64,000 bases of DNA from BD2-11 sp965221785 (GTDB lineage: Bacteria > Gemmatimonadota > Gemmatimonadetes > Longimicrobiales > Gaopeijiaceae): contig CBDCSR010000001.1 in the NCBI GenBank assembly GCA_965221785.1, positions 124,001 to 188,000 on the forward strand, in the 5' to 3' direction. Shown piece by piece: positions 31,991 to 39,340 of this stretch. The position numbers and the translations under genes were made by a program. Below the pieces are notes generated by a model, which was not told where the DNA came from, did no database searches, and saw nothing but the letters and a program-made list of their open reading frames with translations. Numbering within the stretch: the first letter of the stretch is position 1; every line of letters starts with the position of its first letter.

Positions 31991-34900
31991 GTGCTCAGTC
32001 TCGACGGAAACGAACTCACGGGCATCATTCCGCCGGCACTGGGGAATCTTGCGAACCTGGAGAGACTTTCTCTCGGGGGCAACGGTCTGACGGGCATCAT
32101 TCCGGCGGAACTGGGGCAGTTGGGCAACCTGCGGCGTTTGAGTCTGGGGTATAACAGCCTTTACGGACACATTCCGCCGGAGCTGGGGTCGCTAAGGGAA
32201 CTTCAGTCTCTGGCATTGGGCGGAAACCTGTTGACCGGCACCATCCCGCCGGCACTCGGCGAACTGGCCAACCTCGAATACCTGGGGCTCGAACGTAACG
32301 GACTGGACGGCACCATACCTCCGGAACTGGGCAATCTAACCGCGCTGACCCGTGTGCGGTTCGATGAGAACGAGCTCGAAGGTGCGATCCCGCCGGAACT
32401 GGGCGGCCTCGCGAGCCTTTGGTCGCTGACCCTCTCCTACAACAATCTAACGGGGCCGATTCCACCGGAACTGGGCAACCTTGCCAAGCTCACATCCCTG
32501 TCGCTGCATAACAATCAGTTGACGGGTCGAATTCCCCCGTGGCTCGCCGACCGCAAGCAACTTCAGTACCTGTCGCTGGGTGGCAATCAGTTGACGGGGC
32601 TGATTCCGCCCGAACTCGGAAACCTCACGGAGCTGGAGTCTTTGGACCTCAGAGACAATCTCCTGACGGGCCGAGTGCCGGCGGAGCTCGGCAACCTCGT
32701 CAACCTGACCAGCCTCGGCTTGGACGGGAACCCGCTGACCGGGTCCATACCGCAGAGCTTTCTCAAGTTGGACAGGCTGCGGTCGCTGGGGTGCGGAAGA
32801 ACTGAAGGTGTATGCCTACCATCAACCGCCGAATTCAGAGAGTGGCTGCAGGACGTCGAAGCCCGCGGTCGTGGCAATTGGCCGGTGAATATCCTGCTCT
32901 GCGACGAGGTCGACAAACGTGCACTGGCAACGTTGTACGAAGTCGCCAATGGTGCCGGCTGGACGCGCTCCGACGGGTGGCCCTACGGCGAGGATCTGGA
33001 CCGATGGCACGGCGTTTCGACTGGTTCGGACGGCAGAATCTCCGGTCTTGACCTGACCGGAAACGGGCTGTCGGGGCGTCTTCCGGAAGCTCTCGGGCAG
33101 CTTACCAGCCTGACCGAACTAAGGATCGGGGACAACGCGCTGAGGGGTCGATTGCCCCTGTCGCTGACCAACACGCCAATGGAGGTCCTCGACTACAGCG
33201 GCACGTCCCTGTGCGTGGCGGACGATCCAGGCTACCGGACGTGGCTGAACGGCGTCGCACGCATTACCGGAACGGGCGTGCCGTGTCCGCCCCTCACGGA
33301 GCGGGAGATTCTCGAAACCGTGTATGGGAGTACGGATGGAGGGAACTGGACCGAAAGAGCGGGTTGGCTGACCGGCGCGCCCCTTGGGGAATGGCACGGC
33401 GTGGACACCGATCGCACGGGACGCGTCGTCGCGGTCCGGCTGGCCCATAGCGGCCTGTCGGGCACTGTACCTGCAGAACTCGCGCAGCTGTCCGCGTTGA
33501 CGACGCTCGATCTTCGCAACAACCGGCTCCACGGCCGGATCCCATCGGAACTGGCTGCCCTGGAGGATCTGCGAGTACTCGACCTCTCCGGGAATCGTCA
33601 GCTCGACGGTGTGATCCCGGACGAACTCGGCGAACTCCGCAAGCTGGAGCACTTGAACCTCTCGAGCAATCAGCTTTCGGGTCGCATCCCGTCGGCTTTG
33701 GGGGATTTGCCTGATTTGCGGTCGCTCTTCCTCTCCCACAATCGCCTTGGCGGCCGCATCCCCGAGCAACTTGGCAATCTGGAGAACCTGTTGAACCTGC
33801 ACTTGCACGCGAACAGGTTGTCGGGTCCGATCCCGCCTGCCATCGCCAAGGGCTTGGTCCGCCTGCAATCCCTCAACCTCTCCGGCAACCGGCTCGAAGG
33901 CGAGATTCCCGAGGAACTCGGCGAACGCCGTTTTCTCCGTCACCTGTTTGCTTCCGACAACCGATTGTCCGGCCATATTCCACCGCAGTTTGGAGCCCTG
34001 GATCGTCTGGAGTACCTGAGCCTGTCGAAGAACGAGTTGACGGGACCGATTCCTCCGGAGTTGGGCGCAACCGCGCAGAACCTGGTCCATTTAAGTCTGG
34101 CCGACAACCAGATCACGGGACCCTTGCCGCCAGGATTGGGGCGCGCCACAAAGCTGCAGGTACTCGACCTGAGGTCGAACGGGCTGTCCGGTCCGATTCC
34201 GTCCGAGTACTCGCGGCTGACGGATCTCAAGTCACTTGTTGTCGCCGAGAATCCCGCATTGTCGGGGCCTCTGCCCGCGGGCATCACGGCGCTCGGCCAG
34301 CTCGAGCAGTTGCTGGCGGGAAACACGGGACTGTGCCTGCCCGTGGACCCGCGTTTCGATGATTGGTTCGCCGGCATACCGAGTCGTCGTTTGACGCCCT
34401 GCCTGGCCGGCCCCGCGGTGTACCTGACCCAAGCCGTGCAGTCGTGGGACGATCCGGTGCCGCTGCTGGCGGGAGAGAGAGCGTTGCTGCGCGTCTTCGT
34501 GACCGGGCCGCAGGGCAGGAATGTGACGATGCCGGATGTCAAGGCCACATTCTACGTGAACGGTGCCGAGCGGCATGCCGTTCGCATCGACGCGGGCAGC
34601 GGATTGTTGCCCGCGAACGTCGTTGAGGACGATCTATCCCTGTCCGCGAACGCCGAGATTCCGGGTGAAGTTATCGCCCCGGGTTTGCAAATGGTGGTCG
34701 AGGTGGATCCGGACGGCACTCTCGACCCCACGCTCGGCGTGACGAAGCGGATTCCCGATTCGGGCAGGCTGGACATCGATGTGCGTCGCGTGCCCCGCTT
34801 TGATCTCACTCTCGTACCGCTTCTGGGGAAGGGCGAAGACTCTTCGGTTGTTAAGCTGATTCACGAAATGGCGGCGGACCCGCAGGGTCACGAGTTGTTC

Positions 34901-35908
34901 CGTGATGTTCGAACGCTGCTGCCAATAGGAGATCTGGCCATCACCGCACACGCACCGGTGTACGCAGAAGACCCGAATACCCACAGGCTGGCGGCTCAAA
35001 TCGAGGCGATGCGCCTCCTCGAAGGCGGTTCGGGGCACTGGATGGGCCTGTTCACTTTGCAGTTGCACACAACCGGGAGAACCAGGCGCTTATGGCCGGG
35101 AGGGGTAGCGTATACACCTGGGCGCTCCAGCGTGTCGCTGCCTGCCGCCCATATCATAGCCCATGAATTGGGACACAACCTCGGGCTTTGGCACGCGCCC
35201 TGTGGCGACCCTCCGGGACCCGATCCGCTGTTCCCCTCCGCTGCCGCACGCATTGGATCCTGGGGGTACGACTTCGGGCGGACTACCCTGGTGGCCCCAA
35301 CCACGTACGACATCATGTCCTATTGCAAGGACCCATATTGGATCAGCGACTACCACTTCAACAAAGCGCTTGAGCACCGTCTAGCCGACGGTTCCGCTAC
35401 GGCGGTCGCGCCGTCCGCGGGGGCGGATCCCGTACGCTCGCTCCTGGTCTGGGGTGGGCGGGATCAAGATGGCGTCCCGTACCTCGATCCCGCCTTCGTT
35501 GTCGACGCCGCGCCCTCCGTTCCTGACGCGGCGGGAGAGTATTCGATTTCCGGTGTAGCCGCCGACGGTGCGCGCTTGTTCTCCCACGCCTTCGAGATGC
35601 CCGTGAATGAAGACGCCGAAGGCCATGAGACCAGTTTCGTGTTCACGCTGCCCGTGCAATCAGAATGGGCCGGCAATTTGGCGCGCATCACGCTATCCGG
35701 ACCGAATGGCTCGGTTACGCTGGACGAGTCGACGAACCGTCCGATGGCGATCCTGCGCGATCCGCGGACAGGGCAGGTACGCGGTTTCCTGTCGGATCTG
35801 CCGGCTGCGGCCCAGACCGCGGCTGACGCGGTCGGAGGCGCGGTGGGGCAGGGACTGGAAATGTTGTTCAGCCGGGGCGTCCCCGTTGCGGATGCTTGGC
35901 GACGGTAA
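31991..35908 (+). CDS. 3' half of the split LRR-metzincin gene
   Basis: Coding resumes at 31958 (PPEFGSFANLEVLSLDGN) after an in-frame TAG at 31949; the first usable start is GTG 31991, with no clear ribosome site and no signal peptide. It holds three LRR solenoid parts with caps (YEVANGAGW, YGSTDGGNW), the pre-peptidase domain (PLLAGERALLRVFV) and the intact zinc motif HELGHNLGLWH at 35162 with DIMSYC. It pairs with 14628-16127 to make one family member. Unless the island leaves, any product would stay in the cytoplasm, so this copy is probably silent. The frame is otherwise clean, arguing for a fairly recent insertion. Confidence 0.85.
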   Translation: MLSLDGNELTGIIPPALGNLANLERLSLGGNGLTGIIPAELGQLGNLRRLSLGYNSLYGHIPPELGSLRELQSLALGGNLLTGTIPPALGELANLEYLGLERNGLDGTIPPELGNLTALTRVRFDENELEGAIPPELGGLASLWSLTLSYNNLTGPIPPELGNLAKLTSLSLHNNQLTGRIPPWLADRKQLQYLSLGGNQLTGLIPPELGNLTELESLDLRDNLLTGRVPAELGNLVNLTSLGLDGNPLTGSIPQSFLKLDRLRSLGCGRTEGVCLPSTAEFREWLQDVEARGRGNWPVNILLCDEVDKRALATLYEVANGAGWTRSDGWPYGEDLDRWHGVSTGSDGRISGLDLTGNGLSGRLPEALGQLTSLTELRIGDNALRGRLPLSLTNTPMEVLDYSGTSLCVADDPGYRTWLNGVARITGTGVPCPPLTEREILETVYGSTDGGNWTERAGWLTGAPLGEWHGVDTDRTGRVVAVRLAHSGLSGTVPAELAQLSALTTLDLRNNRLHGRIPSELAALEDLRVLDLSGNRQLDGVIPDELGELRKLEHLNLSSNQLSGRIPSALGDLPDLRSLFLSHNRLGGRIPEQLGNLENLLNLHLHANRLSGPIPPAIAKGLVRLQSLNLSGNRLEGEIPEELGERRFLRHLFASDNRLSGHIPPQFGALDRLEYLSLSKNELTGPIPPELGATAQNLVHLSLADNQITGPLPPGLGRATKLQVLDLRSNGLSGPIPSEYSRLTDLKSLVVAENPALSGPLPAGITALGQLEQLLAGNTGLCLPVDPRFDDWFAGIPSRRLTPCLAGPAVYLTQAVQSWDDPVPLLAGERALLRVFVTGPQGRNVTMPDVKATFYVNGAERHAVRIDAGSGLLPANVVEDDLSLSANAEIPGEVIAPGLQMVVEVDPDGTLDPTLGVTKRIPDSGRLDIDVRRVPRFDLTLVPLLGKGEDSSVVKLIHEMAADPQGHELFRDVRTLLPIGDLAITAHAPVYAEDPNTHRLAAQIEAMRLLEGGSGHWMGLFTLQLHTTGRTRRLWPGGVAYTPGRSSVSLPAAHIIAHELGHNLGLWHAPCGDPPGPDPLFPSAAARIGSWGYDFGRTTLVAPTTYDIMSYCKDPYWISDYHFNKALEHRLADGSATAVAPSAGADPVRSLLVWGGRDQDGVPYLDPAFVVDAAPSVPDAAGEYSISGVAADGARLFSHAFEMPVNEDAEGHETSFVFTLPVQSEWAGNLARITLSGPNGSVTLDESTNRPMAILRDPRTGQVRGFLSDLPAAAQTAADAVGGAVGQGLEMLFSRGVPVADAWRR

Positions 35909-36225
35909 ACTCATGACTGTCCGGTATGCGTGCCTACCGTGTGACGATATGCAGACCGCAGTGCTTTGTCGCCGCCGAGGCCCGGGTCCGTTTGCGAGGG
36001 GGTCATGCCACGGATAGGTCATTTGTGAGCACCCCGTCCCCGGTTCCCGTTTCAGCTGAAACGTCTTTGCGGCTCGTCTGCGATGCCGAGGTGGTGCCCA
36101 TCGCGCGGGCGGGCGACGGATCGGTGCTCGATGTCGGGCGCCGGCGTCGGACCGTGAGTTGGAGGCTGCGTAAGGCCCTCGAAGCGCGGGATCGGCACGA
36201 TGCCTGGTGTCGAGCCTCGCGCCCC
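35909..36225. other. intergenic region with 16-bp palindrome
   Basis: No gene is recognised here. A perfect 16-bp palindrome, CGTTTCAGCTGAAACG, spans 36048-36063; it could be an operator or a small hairpin between the two convergent genes. No T-run follows it on either strand. Confidence 0.4.
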
Positions 36226-37044
36226 CTACCTCCCCCTCCACACCACGCCGACCTTCAACCCCGTCTCCCCCGCGTCCAGAACCGTCGGGACCGTGACGCC
36301 CACCTCCGTGAACTGCGCGGTCCACTGCTCGTCGCAGTAGGGTGTGTGGCTGGCTTCGACGCGCAGCCCGAACCCCTCCCCCAGGCCCTTTTCCAGACCG
36401 AGGCCGAAGGTGAAGGCCTGGTGGTTCAGGTCGCGCGCATCGGTGCCCGAAACGAAATCGGAGGGCCCGCAGCCGTCCGGCGACATGCAGCCGTTGAAGT
36501 GATTCGTCAGCTCCACCTGGGCAAAGCGGATGCCCCCGAGCAGAAACAGCGTCGCATCCATCGGCGCCAGTGCGCCCGGACTGCCGCCGATCTCCACGGT
36601 CAGGCCGTAGCTTCGCTTCCTCTCGAAGGTCCACTGATCGGGCCAGCTCTCGCCGAGCATGTTGCGCCCCGGGGAGTCCCCGACACCGGCCATCTGCCCG
36701 TCCACGCCGGCGAAGTGCAGCGCGGCCTCCACGCGCGCGCCCATGTGGAACCCGCTCCCGCCGAGCGGCGCCCGATAGCCGAGGAACGCACCGATCCCGC
36801 TCGCCCATGCATTCGCGGAACTCTCGTCCATGACCAGCGTCCCGCGCCGCGGCGGAGGAACCAGCGTATTGGGCGCGGTATTGTCGACCGTCTTGCTCAG
36901 AGTGGCCTTGACCCGCTCCATCGGGACGAGGACGCCCGCGCGGAACCCCCCGGCCTGAGCCGAAACCGACGCCGGAAACAGGAGCGCCGCAAGGAGGAAG
37001 AACGCCATCCCGCCAATCATCCCGCCACGTCGTCGAATCAGCAT
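36226..37044 (-). CDS. probable outer-membrane beta-barrel protein
   Basis: ATG 37044 follows GGGAGG and lies just past the stop of the upstream DUF4837 gene. A signal peptide (MAFFLLAALLFPASVSAQ) precedes a 250-residue chain rich in alternating strands (GSGFHMGARVEAALHFAG, FTFGLGLEKGLGEGFGLRVE) and ending ETGLKVGVVWRGR. The pattern fits a small OMP barrel. Residues CMSPDGCG could form a loop disulfide. Its operon place with DUF4837 lipoproteins suggests a shared envelope role. Confidence 0.65.
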   Translation of the reverse strand: MLIRRRGGMIGGMAFFLLAALLFPASVSAQAGGFRAGVLVPMERVKATLSKTVDNTAPNTLVPPPRRGTLVMDESSANAWASGIGAFLGYRAPLGGSGFHMGARVEAALHFAGVDGQMAGVGDSPGRNMLGESWPDQWTFERKRSYGLTVEIGGSPGALAPMDATLFLLGGIRFAQVELTNHFNGCMSPDGCGPSDFVSGTDARDLNHQAFTFGLGLEKGLGEGFGLRVEASHTPYCDEQWTAQFTEVGVTVPTVLDAGETGLKVGVVWRGR

Positions 37045-37048
37045 CGCA

Positions 37049-38065
37049 TCAGCCTCCCAGGCTGCCCGGCAGCGTCGGCTCGCACTCCAGGGAGTCGAGG
37101 ATGTACCGGAGCTGCAGCATGTACTCGTACTTGTCCCGGCCCGGAGCATAGAGCCAGGAATCGATGAGGTACAGTCGATCCTGAGCGGGGCACGTCTTCC
37201 AGCGGGTCAGGAACGGACCCGCTGCCGGCCACGCGCCCGGGGCGCTCTCCCAGATGCCGTGGATCTCCCAGGCCGCATCGTCCACCGCCCGGCCCGGCTC
37301 GACATCCTCCGTCACCAGTTGCTCGTCCGCGTAGTATTCGCGCGACAGCGACAGTCGCCAATCGAGCAGATCGTCGTCCGTCGGCGTCCCGGGGATCGGC
37401 GAACGCCACGTGACCGCGACTTCGCGAATGAGTTCCGACGGATCGGGATTGTCGTTGCGAAAGATGAAGACCGAATCCTCGCGGCTCCATCGATAGATGA
37501 CCGGCAGCTCCAGTGCGAAGCCGCCCGTGGCCCGCAGCGTGTCCGCGAGCAGGGAGTCGAGCCCGGAGACGAACATGCGCGCGTGGACATAGTCGCGGTA
37601 CTGTCCGTCAAAGAGCGTGAGCAGATCGCCCACATGCGCTTCCGCCTCGTCCGGTCCGCTTCCCGGCGACAGCAGGAGCACCGTCACCAGCTGTCCCAGC
37701 GCCCAGATGTCGTACAACTGGAAGATCTCCGGCGGATCCGGCGGTTCGGGCCCCGGCCGGGCTTCCAGTGCCTCCGCGATCCAGGGATCTTCGGCAGTTC
37801 CGATCAGAAGCACCTGCCTGAACTCCCGGAGCAGCCCCCAGTCGGCTGCGAGGGGATCCTGGTGCGTGATCCTGAAGGTGCGCTCGTCGCGAACGGTGAA
37901 GATGGTGGGCTGAAGGCCTTCGGCGATCGCGCCGCCCGACGCTCCCCAGAGCTCGGCCGACGCGCCGACGATGATGCTGTTGACCTCACCCCACGCAACG
38001 GTCCTGTCGCATCCCGGCAGGGAGAGGGCGCACAGGCTCAGGAGGGCCAACCGGTATCGTCCCAT
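37049..38065 (-). CDS. DUF4837-family lipoprotein, copy 1
   Basis: The signal ends LSLPGC, a lipobox. The rest (NSIIVGASAELWG, QPTIFTVRDERTF, FRQVLLIGTAEDPWI) matches the DUF4837 family, of unknown function. It is a close paralogue of the next gene, sharing SVFIFRNDNPDPSELIRE-type strings and the YEYMLQLRYILDS end. Likely co-transcribed with the OMP gene that starts four bases after its stop. Confidence 0.82.
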   Translation of the reverse strand: MGRYRLALLSLCALSLPGCDRTVAWGEVNSIIVGASAELWGASGGAIAEGLQPTIFTVRDERTFRITHQDPLAADWGLLREFRQVLLIGTAEDPWIAEALEARPGPEPPDPPEIFQLYDIWALGQLVTVLLLSPGSGPDEAEAHVGDLLTLFDGQYRDYVHARMFVSGLDSLLADTLRATGGFALELPVIYRWSREDSVFIFRNDNPDPSELIREVAVTWRSPIPGTPTDDDLLDWRLSLSREYYADEQLVTEDVEPGRAVDDAAWEIHGIWESAPGAWPAAGPFLTRWKTCPAQDRLYLIDSWLYAPGRDKYEYMLQLRYILDSLECEPTLPGSLGG

Positions 38066-38125
38066 CGCTACATCCTCGCGCCCGTCCGGGTCATCGCTAC
38101 ATCGCCGCGCCCGATCGTCCCATCG

Positions 38126-39148
38126 CTACATCGCCGCGACCGGCACCTCGGGCTCACATGCGAAGGAGTCGAGGATGTACTCGAGCTGCAGCATGTACTC
38201 GTACTTGTCCTTGCCCGGCGCGTAGAGCCAGGAGTCGAGCAGGTACACGCGGTCCTGGCCGGGGCACGCCTTCGTCCGCGTCAGGAACGGTCCCGCGGCG
38301 GGCCACGCGCCCGGGGGGCTCTCCCAGATGCCGCGAAGCTCGTACGCGTCGCCGCCCAGGTCGCGGCCCGGCGCGAGTTCCTCCGTCACCACCTGCTCGT
38401 CCGTGTAGTATGCGCGCGTCAACGACAGGCGCCAGTCCAGAATGGCCGAGTCCGGCAGCGGGCCAGCCACCGGTGTGCGCCACGTCACCGCGATTTCCCG
38501 GATGAGTTCGGCAGGATCGGGATTGTCGTTGCGGAATATGAAGACCGAATCCTGATAGTCCCATCGATAGACGCGGGGCAGATCGAGGGCGAAGCCGCCC
38601 ACGGCGCGCAGCGTGTCGGTCAGCAGGGAGTCGCGTCCGGATACGAACATGCGCGTGCGCGCGTAGGTACGATACTGTCCGTCGAAGAGTGCGAGCAACT
38701 CGCCCACGTGCGCCTCCACCTCGGCCGCACCGCCGCCGGGCGAAAGCAGGAGGACGGTCACCAGCTGGCCCCGCGCCCAGACGTCGATCAGCTGAGTGAC
38801 CCCGGGCACGCCGAAGGGCTCCGCATTCGCAGGGGCGCCACCCTCCATCGCCTCCGCGATCCACGGGTCCTCCGGCGTCCCGATCAGCAGCACCTGCTTG
38901 AACTCGCGCAGGATCTCCCAGTCGGCCGCCAGCGGGTCCTGCCAGGTGATCTTGAAGGTGCGCTCGTCGCGCACGGTGAAGATGGTGGGCTCGAGCCCGG
39001 TCGTGACCGTCTCTCCCACCTCGTCCCAGAGTTCCATCGATGTGCCCACGATGATGCTGTTGACATCGCCGTACGCACCGGTTTTGTCGCAGCCCCAGAG
39101 GGCGAGAACGCACATGCCCAGCATCGCCGGGCCAGGTAGACGCATCAT
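38126..39148 (-). CDS. DUF4837-family lipoprotein, copy 2
   Basis: ATG 39148 (or 39145) starts a signal ending LALWGC. Conserved strings match copy 1 along the full length, for example PTIFTVRDERTFKITWQDPL and DSVFIFRNDNPDPAELIRE. It is upstream of copy 1 in the same operon. The tandem pair shows an old duplication; both appear intact. The 60-bp gap between the two genes carries three near-copies of CATCGCTACATC. Confidence 0.82.
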   Translation of the reverse strand: MMRLPGPAMLGMCVLALWGCDKTGAYGDVNSIIVGTSMELWDEVGETVTTGLEPTIFTVRDERTFKITWQDPLAADWEILREFKQVLLIGTPEDPWIAEAMEGGAPANAEPFGVPGVTQLIDVWARGQLVTVLLLSPGGGAAEVEAHVGELLALFDGQYRTYARTRMFVSGRDSLLTDTLRAVGGFALDLPRVYRWDYQDSVFIFRNDNPDPAELIREIAVTWRTPVAGPLPDSAILDWRLSLTRAYYTDEQVVTEELAPGRDLGGDAYELRGIWESPPGAWPAAGPFLTRTKACPGQDRVYLLDSWLYAPGKDKYEYMLQLEYILDSFACEPEVPVAAM

Positions 39149-39340
39149 GGCAGCTCGCTCGGTATCATGTGGGGTCTCCTTGCGGTCATCTCCTCTCCAC
39201 GATGGGGATGCTGCAAATCCTAGGCCGCGGTGGCAAGGACGGGCAAACCGGGCGTGGCGTCCGGCAGCGAATGACGGACTCCCCGTTCGTCGCATTTGTC
39301 GTCTCGACCGCGTGGTGGGGAGTGTGTAGGTTCCGCTCGC

